54,038 nt of DNA from Candidatus Uhrbacteria bacterium (GCA_903843045.1 CAIMOJ010000017.1:1-54038); one strand, 5' to 3'; counted from the first letter of the stretch, positions 15,290 to 23,230 are shown. The notes: generated from the sequence alone by a model not told the origin. Numbers and translations: made by a program.

Positions 15290-16231
15290 ATGGCTCTTCT
15301 CAACAGACTGCTTTTGTTGGCGACTCCCGAGATGGAGGCGGTGGCATGGACGATCAAGGCGACCGCGGCGTTCCAGGTGGACGTCGAGGTCCTTGAGTGG
15401 GACCGGCGGTTTCCGGACGGGTTTCCCGACCAGAGGATCGTGTCGCCCCTGCGCGGCAGGGACGTCTGCGTCCTCGCGTCGTTCCATTCGCCCGACGCGA
15501 TCGAGCGGCAGTCCGGCATCATCTGCGCGATCCCTCGCTTCGGCTCGCGGTCGCTGCGCGTGGTGGCGCCGTACTTTCCCGGGACGATGGAGCGCGTTCG
15601 GAAGCCCGGCGAAATCGCCACGGCCATGACGTACGCGCGGCAGTTGTCGGCGACGCCGGCCTGTCGAATCGGCGGCATGGCGGAGTTCGTCTTCTACGAC
15701 ATCCACCAGACCGGCATCCAGTTCTACTTCGGCGACGGCGTGGCCGTCCGACTGGAGACGGCGATCCCGCTGCTCAAGTCACGCCTGCACACGCTCGGAT
15801 TCTACGAGCGGGAAACCCTGGTCATGTTCCCCGACGACGGGGCGCACAAGCGGTTCGGCGACGACTTTCCCGAGTTCGACCAGGGAATCTGCGCGAAGGT
15901 TCGCGGCGAGGGCGACGAGCGAATCGTCCGCCTGATCTGCGGGAATCCGCGCGGCTGCAAGGTCGTGGTCGTCGACGACCTGATCCAGCGCGGAGGGACG
16001 ATGATCGAGACGGGGAAGCTCATGCGCGACCTGGGCGCGACCGACGTGATCGGCTTCGCCACGCACTTCGTGGGCCCCGACTTTGCCGAAGCCCGCTTCG
16101 TGCCGAACGAACCGTTCTCCCGCGTGATCGTCACCGATTCGCATCCGTCCGCGGCCCGCGTCGACATTCGCGAGCCGTTCGAAGTCCTTTCGCTCGGCGC
16201 AGCGATCGCAGCCATCATCCGCGAGGAATGA
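15290..16231 (+). CDS. prs: Ribose-phosphate pyrophosphokinase, plant-like class
   Basis: A protein of 313 residues. It makes PRPP from ribose 5-phosphate and ATP. The PRPP-binding loop VVVVDDLIQRGGTM is near residue 228 and the YDIHQTGIQFYFGD segment near 142. Several blocks match the class of PRPP synthases known from plant isozymes 3 and 4 rather than the usual bacterial class: PYFPGTMERV (plants FFPTGTxER), ETAIPLLKSRL, FPDDGAHKRF and GNPRGCKVVVVDDL. From memory, that plant class is phosphate-independent and accepts several nucleotide donors. It stands between its consumer pncB and a NUDIX hydrolase that could supply ribose 5-phosphate. Confidence 0.88.
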   Translation: MALLNRLLLLATPEMEAVAWTIKATAAFQVDVEVLEWDRRFPDGFPDQRIVSPLRGRDVCVLASFHSPDAIERQSGIICAIPRFGSRSLRVVAPYFPGTMERVRKPGEIATAMTYARQLSATPACRIGGMAEFVFYDIHQTGIQFYFGDGVAVRLETAIPLLKSRLHTLGFYERETLVMFPDDGAHKRFGDDFPEFDQGICAKVRGEGDERIVRLICGNPRGCKVVVVDDLIQRGGTMIETGKLMRDLGATDVIGFATHFVGPDFAEARFVPNEPFSRVIVTDSHPSAARVDIREPFEVLSLGAAIAAIIREE

Positions 16232-16232
16232 C

Positions 16233-16790
16233 ATGTTCAGACTATTCGCAACGCTCTACACCGGCTTCGTCTCGCTCGAGGCGTGGGCCCGCGGGAATGA
16301 GACCAAACCGATCCTCGTCGTCCGATCGACGGACTCGTGCTCCGGCCTTCTCTACGACCGACCGCGCAACCGCGTCCTCCTCGTTCGCCAGAACCGCGCG
16401 CCGATGGTGCGCGATGACAATCCCGACGGCTCCATCGTCGAGCTCGTCGCCGGACGCTTCGACCGCGCGGTCGGACCGAAGGCGCTGTTCGTCGCCGAGG
16501 CAAAGGAGGAAGCCGGCGCGAATATCACGGAAGAAGACGTGGAGCTCCTGAACGGCGGCCGGCCGATGGCCCCGTCGCCCGGAATCCTCACCGAGCGCTG
16601 CACCCTGGCCTTCGTCGAGATTCGCGAGGAGCATCTCGACGCGGGAGAAACGTTCGGCGTCGCTGCCGAGCACGAGGTCACCAATCGCGAGTGGATGTCC
16701 GTCCAAGGTTTCCTCTCCGGCCCGCACGATGACCTCCGCGTCTACACGCTCGCGCGCGAGCTCGAGTGCAGACTCCTTCGGAAGCGCTGA
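16233..16790 (+). CDS. NUDIX hydrolase, probable ADP-ribose pyrophosphatase
   Basis: A protein of 185 residues starting one base after the prs stop, so translation is coupled. Residues 60-130 follow the ADP-ribose pyrophosphatase pattern: ELVAGRFD (usual ExPAGxxD), then ALFVAEAKEEAGANI at the NUDIX box, then SPGILTERCTLAF (usual SPGxxxExxxxf). The box keeps E, E and E of the ExxEE core but lacks the canonical arginine and the first glutamate, so metal binding is partly altered. If active, it would split ADP-ribose into AMP and ribose 5-phosphate, the PRPP synthase substrate. The stop codon forms the loop of a hairpin. Confidence 0.75.
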   Translation: MFRLFATLYTGFVSLEAWARGNETKPILVVRSTDSCSGLLYDRPRNRVLLVRQNRAPMVRDDNPDGSIVELVAGRFDRAVGPKALFVAEAKEEAGANITEEDVELLNGGRPMAPSPGILTERCTLAFVEIREEHLDAGETFGVAAEHEVTNREWMSVQGFLSGPHDDLRVYTLARELECRLLRKR

Positions 16791-16838
16791 CGCTTCCGTC
16801 TTTTCTCCAGGACTCGATCGCATTCCGCGCTCAAGTCC
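16780..16838 (+). other. Tandem junction hairpins, NUDIX/nucleoside hydrolase
   Basis: GGAAGCG-CTGA-CGCTTCC holds the stop codon in its loop, followed by GTCTTTTCTCC and then a second imperfect hairpin, AGGACT...AGTCCT, before AAGGTGAAG. Confidence 0.7.
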
Positions 16839-16851
16839 TCAAGGTGAAGAT

Positions 16852-17901
16852 ATGACGTCCCCAACCAACGTTCTCATGATCGGCGATTTCGGAAAGGACC
16901 TGGACGACGAGTTCGCCCTGCTCCTTGCCGTGGCGCTCGAGCGGCTCGGATACATTCGCCTGCTCGGCGTCGTCGCGAACCTCGCGCCGGCAATCGAGCG
17001 CGCGCGGCTTGCGAAGGGCACGCTTCAGACCCTCGGGCTCGGGCGCGTCCCGGTCGCGATCGGACGGCCCGTCACCGACGCGGGACGAACCTGCCCGCAC
17101 GATACGACCGTCCCGTATCTCGCCGACGCGTCCGAGCTGTCGGGCGAGGGGATCGACCTGATGCGACGGGTCCTCTCGGAAGCGGACGACCGCTCGGTCA
17201 CGCTCGTCCTGAATAGCGCGTTCACGGACGCCGCCGCGCTCGCCCGATCGAGCCCCGATCTGTTCCTGAGCCGCGTCTCCCACGTCGCCATCATGGGCGG
17301 CGTTACTGAGCGCGACGGACGTCTCGTTCCGGACGACGCCGCCAACAACGCGTTCGACCCGGCCGCGGCCGAGTTCCTCTACCGCTGGCTCCAGGACAAT
17401 CGCGTCCCGACCACGGTCGTGATGCGCGAGGCGGCCTACGCGTGCCAGATGGCCGCGTGGCTTCCCGTGAAGCTCGCCGAGATCGGGCACCCGGTGGGCC
17501 TCTCCCTCGCGCGTCGGCTTCCGCTCGTGATGGACGACCTCTGGGAGGCGGTCCACGCGCCAATCGGCTCGCCGATCCGCGGGACGCTCCCGCCCTCGCG
17601 GACCCGGGACTGGTACGTTCGCACCACCACCGGCAACAAGGACCCGGGCGTGCCGGGCGACGAGACCGTCTGGCCGTTCGTGGAAACGTTCCGCCTGTAT
17701 GACCCGATGAACCTCCTCGCCGCCGTGCCGGAACTCGCGGACCGGTTCTATGACGCCGATACGTTCACGGTGAACGGCACCGCGCACAAGGTCATCGGGC
17801 GCACCAAGGAATGCAACGGCATCCGCGACCCGCTGGCCCTCCGCGAAACCCTCGCGCAGTTCGCCACCGAGGCGCTTGCCCCGTTCGCCGGCGAGGACTA
17901 G
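16852..17901 (+). CDS. Nucleoside hydrolase (IU-NH family)
   Basis: A protein of 349 residues from the ATG at 16852 (AAGGTGAAG upstream); the longer frame runs back over the NUDIX gene. The N-terminal calcium-binding motif is DFGKDLDDEFALLLA (family DtDpGxDDxxAl). AIMGGVTERDG near 145 and NNAFDPAAAEFLY near 165 match the family middle (GG...N...DPeAa). Family members cleave the N-glycosidic bond of nucleosides to base and ribose, and some act on nicotinamide riboside. That makes salvage of nicotinamide or purine from nucleosides the likely role here. Specificity is inference. Confidence 0.8.
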   Translation: MTSPTNVLMIGDFGKDLDDEFALLLAVALERLGYIRLLGVVANLAPAIERARLAKGTLQTLGLGRVPVAIGRPVTDAGRTCPHDTTVPYLADASELSGEGIDLMRRVLSEADDRSVTLVLNSAFTDAAALARSSPDLFLSRVSHVAIMGGVTERDGRLVPDDAANNAFDPAAAEFLYRWLQDNRVPTTVVMREAAYACQMAAWLPVKLAEIGHPVGLSLARRLPLVMDDLWEAVHAPIGSPIRGTLPPSRTRDWYVRTTTGNKDPGVPGDETVWPFVETFRLYDPMNLLAAVPELADRFYDADTFTVNGTAHKVIGRTKECNGIRDPLALRETLAQFATEALAPFAGED

Positions 17902-17915
17902 CTCCTCCTCGCCTT

Positions 17916-17987
17916 GTCCTCCATAGCTCCCGCTCAGGGGCGACGTAGGACTCTTTCTCCCGGCCGCCGAATCGTCGACGCCCGGGA
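17916..17987 (+). other. Tandem junction hairpins, nucleoside hydrolase/radical SAM
   Basis: GTCCT...AGGAC outer stem and GCTCC...GGGGC inner stem, followed by TCTTTCTCC, then a second imperfect hairpin CCCGGC...GCCCGGG. Confidence 0.65.
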
Positions 17988-18011
17988 CCGAAGAAATGCA
18001 AGGATACCCTC

Positions 18012-18932
18012 ATGCAACTGCGAGCTCTTTCCCTTTCGATCATGACGAGCGACCGCGAGAACTGCAACGCGGGATGCCAGTTCTGCATCTCGCGAACCAC
18101 CCCGGGCGACGTCATCGACCCGCGCGAACCGAAGCACTGCTCCGAGGCGCGGCTCCAGGTCGCGCTCGGCTACGCGAAGGCGCTCGGCGCCACGCACGGG
18201 ATCCTGACCGGCAAGGCCGACCCCACGCAGGAGAAGCCCGAGTACCTGTGCGGGCTGGTGCGAAGCGTCCGCCAGCACCTTCCACTGTGCGACATGCACA
18301 CGAACGGCTTCCTGCTGCACCCGGGCAAGAACCGCGAGCACCTGCTCGCGGGGCTCGTGGACGCGGGCCTCACGATGGTCACGCTCTCAATCGCAAGCTT
18401 CGACGAGGACGGGAACCGCGAGCTCATGGGCATCCGCCAGAGCGCCGCGGAGCTCATCCCCCTCGCGCGCGAGCTCGGCCTCATGGTCCGGTGCTCGCTC
18501 GTGGTCTGCAAGGGCGGAGCGAGCAACACCGATGAGGTGCTCGCGTACGTGCGACAAGCCGGCGAGCTCGGCGCCCAGTCCGTGGTCGTCCGCGAGGTGT
18601 GGCGCCCCGAGGTGCTCACCCCGGTGAACGAGCGCGTCTACGCGTGGAACCACGAGAACGCCATCGAGATCCAGCCCATCGAGGACGATATCGCGGATAT
18701 CGCGGAAACCAAGGGGAACCCGCACAGTCTCCACAAGCTCTACACGCTGCCGTGGGGCCGCAAGGTGTTCGCGTTCGGCGAAGGGACCTTCCGTGACCCG
18801 AGCCACGCCGTGCAGGTCGTCGTCTCCACGAGCGGAGACAACTTCCGCGGTGGTACCTACCAGACCCTCGTCCTCCGCCCCGACGGCAACGTCTACGGCG
18901 GATGGGAAAGCAAGGGCTCCATCCTCGCCTGA
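18012..18932 (+). CDS. Radical SAM protein of unknown role in NAD operon
   Basis: A protein of 306 residues. CNAGCQFC at residues 18-25 is the CxxxCxxC motif that binds the radical SAM 4Fe-4S cluster. GILTGKADPTQEKPEY near 63 resembles the GGE region, and LVVCKGGASNT near 166 and VVVREVWRPEV fit later strands of the barrel. There is no second cysteine cluster, so no SPASM domain is seen. AAGGA lies before the ATG. Position between a nucleoside hydrolase and a DUF1152 gene, with matching junction hairpins, makes it part of the operon. The reaction is unknown. Confidence 0.8.
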   Translation: MQLRALSLSIMTSDRENCNAGCQFCISRTTPGDVIDPREPKHCSEARLQVALGYAKALGATHGILTGKADPTQEKPEYLCGLVRSVRQHLPLCDMHTNGFLLHPGKNREHLLAGLVDAGLTMVTLSIASFDEDGNRELMGIRQSAAELIPLARELGLMVRCSLVVCKGGASNTDEVLAYVRQAGELGAQSVVVREVWRPEVLTPVNERVYAWNHENAIEIQPIEDDIADIAETKGNPHSLHKLYTLPWGRKVFAFGEGTFRDPSHAVQVVVSTSGDNFRGGTYQTLVLRPDGNVYGGWESKGSILA

Positions 18933-18933
18933 T

Positions 18934-19014
18934 CGCGACCGTCGCGGTCTTGTCCTCCGAAGCTCGCCGAGCAATGAGGACTCTTTTCTCCAGCCGCCGA
19001 AATCCTCGGCGGCT
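18934..19014 (+). other. Tandem junction hairpins, radical SAM/DUF1152
   Basis: A small GCGAC/GTCGC hairpin, then GTCCTC...GAGGAC with an inner GCTC/GAGC stem, then TCTTTTCTCC, then a perfect AGCCGCCGA-N5-TCGGCGGCT hairpin (18992-19014). Confidence 0.75.
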
Positions 19015-19031
19015 GGATCCAAGGAGATTGA

Positions 19032-20141
19032 ATGCCACGCTTCAGCAACGTCCTCTTCGTCGGAACCGGCGGGGGAAACGACATCTTCTCGACAGCGCTC
19101 GCGATGCTTTCGCTTCGCCGGGCAGGGTACGAGTGGGATTCCTGCTCCGTCGCGGGAGTGCTCAGCCCGTTCCATCGTTACCGCGGACTGACTCGAACGG
19201 AATGCAAGCACGTCGATTCCATTCCCGACCGGGAAATCAAGCGCATCGTGCCGTGCCTCGTGGACGTCATCGAGCTCGACATGGTCGAACGAACGGTCGC
19301 GTCGCTCGCCCGGGCCGAACGGGACCTGAACGTCGGCGCGGTCTACGGACTGTCGCTGACCGAGGGAACGAGCGGTCTGGAGGAAGCGTTCCGCTGGCTC
19401 GCGTCCACGCATGACTTCGTTGTGCTCGTGGACATCGGCGGCGACATCCTGTTCCGCGGGTTCGATACGGATCCGCGCGTGCTTTCCCCGATGTTCGACG
19501 CGATGGTCCTCGAGGCGTTCTGCGCGTCCGGAGCGCCGGGCATCCTGTTCGAGGCCGGCCCGGGAACGGACGGCGAGATCAGCCCCGGGTCGCTCAAGGA
19601 AACGCTCCTTGACCCGACGGTTCAGAGCTGTCCGCTCGCGGCGTCCGTCGTCGACGAATGGGATCGGCTGTTCCGAACGCACGTCGAACCCGTCCGTGCC
19701 GGCCGCACGGTCCCGAAGACCATCGAGGCATTCCGGTCCGAACGGCCATCGCTCACCCTCGACTACCGCGCGCGATGCCACCTTGGCAAGCGGCGCTGGT
19801 ACGCGACGTTTCCCCACGAGATCGACACGGCCCTGAACCGTTCCTTCTACCTCGTCCCTCCCAAGTGGGCGCGACGCCGCAACCCCTTCTGCGTTCCCTG
19901 CCGATCCGTTGAGGAATGGATCGGGATGACGCGGCAGCCGGGCTGCCATGTCAACGGGGAGTTCCAGTTCGAATATCTGACCGCGGACAGGAGCGTCTGG
20001 CTCCTTGCGCTCCCGTCCCCGCTGTTCACGCCCGACCAGCGGAAGGAGATGGTCGACGCGGCATTCGAGGACGCGCGCCGCGGCAACTGCCACGGCGTGA
20101 TCGTCGACGGCCCGGAAGGCCTGGTCTGCCGCACTTCGTGA
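19032..20141 (+). CDS. DUF1152 family protein
   Basis: A protein of 369 residues. It begins with LFVGTGGGNDIFSTALAM, the DUF1152 glycine loop, and has VLVDIGGDILFRG near 135 followed by SPMFDAMVLEAF, both typical of that family. The fold suggests a nucleotide- or phosphate-binding Rossmann-like enzyme, and no activity is firmly known to me. AAGGAG precedes the ATG. The operon location, between radical SAM and nadE, is the best clue: a link to nucleotide or NAD recycling is inference. The stop codon lies in the stem of the next junction hairpin. Confidence 0.75.
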   Translation: MPRFSNVLFVGTGGGNDIFSTALAMLSLRRAGYEWDSCSVAGVLSPFHRYRGLTRTECKHVDSIPDREIKRIVPCLVDVIELDMVERTVASLARAERDLNVGAVYGLSLTEGTSGLEEAFRWLASTHDFVVLVDIGGDILFRGFDTDPRVLSPMFDAMVLEAFCASGAPGILFEAGPGTDGEISPGSLKETLLDPTVQSCPLAASVVDEWDRLFRTHVEPVRAGRTVPKTIEAFRSERPSLTLDYRARCHLGKRRWYATFPHEIDTALNRSFYLVPPKWARRRNPFCVPCRSVEEWIGMTRQPGCHVNGEFQFEYLTADRSVWLLALPSPLFTPDQRKEMVDAAFEDARRGNCHGVIVDGPEGLVCRTS

Positions 20142-20197
20142 TCCGGCTCGGATCACTCTTTTCTCCAGCCCTCGAGCGCATGTCGCGCTCGAGGGCT
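20138..20197 (+). other. Tandem junction hairpins, DUF1152/nadE
   Basis: GTGATCCG-GCT-CGGATCAC contains the TGA stop, followed by TCTTTTCTCC, then AGCCCTCGAGCGC...GCGCTCGAGGGCT (20167-20197). Confidence 0.75.
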
Positions 20198-20233
20198 CGA
20201 AACGAAGAGCACCTTACACTCGGAGAAAACAAC

Positions 20234-22270
20234 ATGGGAACCAAGCCCTACATCGTTCGCGGTCGCAGCAAGACGCTCGGGTTCGCCCGGGTCTCGCTCG
20301 CCACCTTCTGGACCAAGGCCATGGACGTGCCCGGCAACCTCACCAAGCACATCGAGATGGCATTCGCGGCCGAGGAGGCCGGCGCGCAGATCTGCGCGTT
20401 TCCGGAGCTCGGAATTTCCGGGTACAACTGCAAGCAGGCCTTTCGCGACCGCATGATCCAGGTTGCCTCGCTCGAGGCGCTTCGCACGTTCTGCGTGCGG
20501 ACGTCCTCGAGCCGGACCGTATTCGTGGTCGGACTGCCGCTCGCGCTGGAGAAGATCTTCAACGTGGCGGTGTTCGTGAGCCACGGCAAGGTCATCGCGA
20601 TCATGCCGAAGAGCTACCTCGCCGCGCGCGGCGAATGGCAGGAAGGCGACTACTTCTCCGCGGCCAAGGAGCTCTCGCAAACCGAGATCAAGCTCGACTG
20701 GCAGGAGGAGATGGTTCCGATCGGCACGGACATCCGCGTCCAGGTGCTCGACGAGAACGAACAGCCGCAGTTCGTGACCGCGGCGGAGATCTGCGAGGAC
20801 GGCTGGCAGAGCAACTCGCCCGGCGACCGTCACGCGCACAACGGCGCGCACGTCATTGCGAACCTGTCCGCGTCCAACTGGATCCTCGGCAAGGACAGCT
20901 GGAGGCGCGTGACGTTCCCGGCCAGCTCGGGTCGGCAGAAGTCGGTGTACCTCTATGCCACCGGCGCGGATTCCACCTCCTCCGTAGTGTGGGACCAGCA
21001 CTGCATGATCATCGAGGACGGCGCGATTCTCGGCGAGACCAAGCGCTGGACCGTTCCGCAGAAGGACCCGCCCGAGCTGCTCGTGCGCGACGTGGACATC
21101 GACAAGCTGATCCACGACCGCCAGGCCGACGGCGGCTGGAACGCGGCCGCGGAGGCCAACAGGCACCCGTACCGGGACGTCGTCACGCACGCGCGCGGCT
21201 ACGTCCCGAACGCGAAGGACTTTCGGCGCCCGCTCACGCGGCTGCCGTTCGTCCCCGCGGACCCGGCGGCCATGAAGCGCGTGGGCGAGGAGCTGTTCAA
21301 CGCCCTCACGCAGGGCCTGCTCGGCCGCGCGATCCACGTCACGGGAAGCATCGAGCGCCCGCTCGACGGCTACATGGGCCTGTCGGGAGGATTGGACTCG
21401 GCCCTCGCGTTCATCCTCTGCTGCGTCGGCTACGACCGCGCCGGCTGGAGCCGCACGCACATGTACGCGGTGCGGATGCCCGGCCCCGGGTCGAGCAAGC
21501 ACACCCAGAACGATTCGCTGCGGCTCGCGGAAGCCATGGGCGCGTCGATTGAGACCGTGGACATCACCGAGATGGCCGCTACCGACCTGCGCGCCACCGG
21601 CCACGAGCCGTGCTGGGACTGCGAGAAGTGCGAGAACGCGCAGGCCCGCGTCCGCACGCTCGTCCTCAAGACCTTCGGGTTCAACTGGGGAACAGGCGAC
21701 ATGGACGAGGGCGCGAAGGGCTGGTGCACCGAGGGCGGCGACCAGTCGAGCATGTGGCACGTCATCGCCAACATGCCGAAGACGCTGGTGCGGTTCCTGG
21801 TGCTCTACTTCATCGAGTACCTGGCAACCCCGGAGGAACGCAAGTCCCTCCGGAGCATCCTGCGCACGGTGATCTCTCCGGAGCTCCGCAAGCGCAAGCC
21901 CGGCCAGAAGGCGCAGGCGTCGGAAGACAAGATGGGGCCCTACGACCTCACCGGATTCTTCCTCTACCACATCCTCCGCACCGGCGGGGAACCGGAGCGC
22001 ATCGCGTTCCTCGCGGAAGTCGCGTTCGGACGCGCCGAGCGCTCCGTGAAGGACGCGATCTACGACCGCCGCATGATTCTGCGATGGCTCAGGGACTTCT
22101 ACGTGAAGTTCAACTGGTCGCAGTTCAAGCGCCAGACCGCGCCCGACTCGTCGCTCACCGGCTCGATCGGCCTCGGCCAGCACGACAAGCTCCGCTGGCC
22201 CACCGACGGCTCGTCCGTCGTCTGGTCAAACGAGTGCGACCGCCTCATCGCCGAGCTCGGCACGGCATGA
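20234..22270 (+). CDS. nadE: Glutamine-dependent NAD+ synthetase
   Basis: A protein of 678 residues, the length of the mycobacterial-type enzyme. It amidates nicotinate adenine dinucleotide to NAD with glutamine as nitrogen source. Residues 15-300 are the nitrilase-like glutaminase: glutamate in FPELGISGY, lysine in MPKSYL, cysteine in AAEICEDGW. Residues 330-678 are the synthetase: GLSGGLDSALAF (PP-loop), ENAQARVRT and WGTGDMDE. An unusual CWDCEKC cluster directly before ENAQARVRT is not part of the enzymes I remember. CGGAG precedes the ATG at 20234; the long upstream frame overlaps the previous gene. Last gene of the operon. Confidence 0.92.
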   Translation: MGTKPYIVRGRSKTLGFARVSLATFWTKAMDVPGNLTKHIEMAFAAEEAGAQICAFPELGISGYNCKQAFRDRMIQVASLEALRTFCVRTSSSRTVFVVGLPLALEKIFNVAVFVSHGKVIAIMPKSYLAARGEWQEGDYFSAAKELSQTEIKLDWQEEMVPIGTDIRVQVLDENEQPQFVTAAEICEDGWQSNSPGDRHAHNGAHVIANLSASNWILGKDSWRRVTFPASSGRQKSVYLYATGADSTSSVVWDQHCMIIEDGAILGETKRWTVPQKDPPELLVRDVDIDKLIHDRQADGGWNAAAEANRHPYRDVVTHARGYVPNAKDFRRPLTRLPFVPADPAAMKRVGEELFNALTQGLLGRAIHVTGSIERPLDGYMGLSGGLDSALAFILCCVGYDRAGWSRTHMYAVRMPGPGSSKHTQNDSLRLAEAMGASIETVDITEMAATDLRATGHEPCWDCEKCENAQARVRTLVLKTFGFNWGTGDMDEGAKGWCTEGGDQSSMWHVIANMPKTLVRFLVLYFIEYLATPEERKSLRSILRTVISPELRKRKPGQKAQASEDKMGPYDLTGFFLYHILRTGGEPERIAFLAEVAFGRAERSVKDAIYDRRMILRWLRDFYVKFNWSQFKRQTAPDSSLTGSIGLGQHDKLRWPTDGSSVVWSNECDRLIAELGTA

Positions 22271-22278
22271 CCGCATCT

Positions 22279-22304
22279 CCCGCTTCGTCTCGAAGCGGGT
22301 TTTT
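22279..22304 (+). terminator. Terminator of the NAD operon
   Basis: CCCGCTTCG-TCT-CGAAGCGGG followed by TTTTT. It is the only operon junction with a full intrinsic terminator. Confidence 0.9.
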
Positions 22305-22332
22305 CTATGGGACGATTCGCCTCGTCGACTCG

Positions 22333-22361
22333 TTGACAGCCCTCCGCTCGCCTGCTACATT
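22333..22361 (+). promoter_or_regulatory. Promoter of the small membrane protein pair
   Basis: TTGACA, 17-bp spacer, TACATT. Confidence 0.75.
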
Positions 22362-22386
22362 CCACCCGCTTCCAAGGTGGAATCTC

Positions 22387-22644
22387 ATGCGGATGAAAAT
22401 ATCTCTCCCGGTCCGTGGCCAGATCATCTCCGTCGGCAAGGAGGTCGCCGGATTCGCCCTCGCCATGGTCGTGCCCGCGCTTCTCGTGTACGCGATACCG
22501 TCGCTCGTTCCCGTATTCGTAATCCTCGCCCTGATCGGCGTCGTCGCCATCGTCAGCGAGCCGCGCGGACGTGTCCCCCCGCGGAACCCGTCCCCGCGAA
22601 AGATCATCAGGTTCGTGCGCAAGGTGCCCGAGGAGAAGTCATGA
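22387..22644 (+). CDS. Small membrane protein
   Basis: A protein of 85 residues with AAGGTGG six bases before the ATG. Residues 18-58 are strongly hydrophobic and broken by a proline, so either two short membrane helices or one hairpin. The C-terminus is basic (RGRVPPRNPSPRKIIRFVRK) and would lie in the cytoplasm. It overlaps the next gene by four bases (ATGA), so the two proteins are probably made together. No family recognised. Confidence 0.6.
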   Translation: MRMKISLPVRGQIISVGKEVAGFALAMVVPALLVYAIPSLVPVFVILALIGVVAIVSEPRGRVPPRNPSPRKIIRFVRKVPEEKS

Positions 22645-23207
22645 ACGCGCTCTGGGAAAAGTACGCGGCGGACCGCGAAACGCGCATGTCGTTCAACGCC
22701 GGAACGTGGACAAGCGTGGTTGAGCGGCGCAACGAGATGCTCTCGCGATGCTATCCGAACCCCGGTATCGACAAGGCGGACGTCGCGGCACGAATGGACT
22801 GCCTCAAGGCCGATCTCGTCGAGGCGACCCACACGCTTTCGTCCGTCCGCAGGAACCAGCTCCCGGTCGCGCTCACCGCGACGACGAAAGCCGTCTCGGA
22901 GCCCCGGGATATCGACCGCGCGTTCCGCGCGCTCGTCGACGCGATCGCGAAGGCGTCGCTCGCGACCGACCTGCGCCGGGCCGAAACCTGGCTCCGCGAC
23001 CGCAAGCGCCCGTGCCCGACCAACACGGACCTCACCTGGCTCGCCGTCTCGGAACTCAACGCGAACCGCGCGGACGGACAGCTCCCGCCCATTCTCGTTC
23101 TCCCGAACTACAACCAGCTCTACAACCCGCTGTTCGTCCACGCCGGAACCGGCTCGATCCACGACCACGCCGTCGCCGAGTTCCTGAGACTCCTCTTCAG
23201 CCGCTGA
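22641..23207 (+). CDS. Orphan protein, translationally coupled
   Basis: A protein of 188 residues whose ATG overlaps the stop of the membrane protein gene; GGAG lies upstream. Mostly helical, with no motif I recognise. The coupling suggests a partner of the upstream membrane protein. Confidence 0.6.
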   Translation: MNALWEKYAADRETRMSFNAGTWTSVVERRNEMLSRCYPNPGIDKADVAARMDCLKADLVEATHTLSSVRRNQLPVALTATTKAVSEPRDIDRAFRALVDAIAKASLATDLRRAETWLRDRKRPCPTNTDLTWLAVSELNANRADGQLPPILVLPNYNQLYNPLFVHAGTGSIHDHAVAEFLRLLFSR

Positions 23208-23230
23208 GCAACGCTTCGCGGTATTTTTTT
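23201..23230 (+). terminator. Terminator of the membrane protein pair
   Basis: CCGC...GCGG with an inner AGC/GCT pair, followed by TATTTTTTT. Confidence 0.65.

Noticed and set aside
14000-15700. Long open frames on the minus strand across the NAD operon
   Set aside because: GC-rich codon bias opens shadow frames; none has family motifs or ribosome binding sites.
9378-22304. Prophage origin of the NAD operon
   Set aside because: Phages do carry NAD genes, but no capsid, terminase, portal or integrase is seen in the window.
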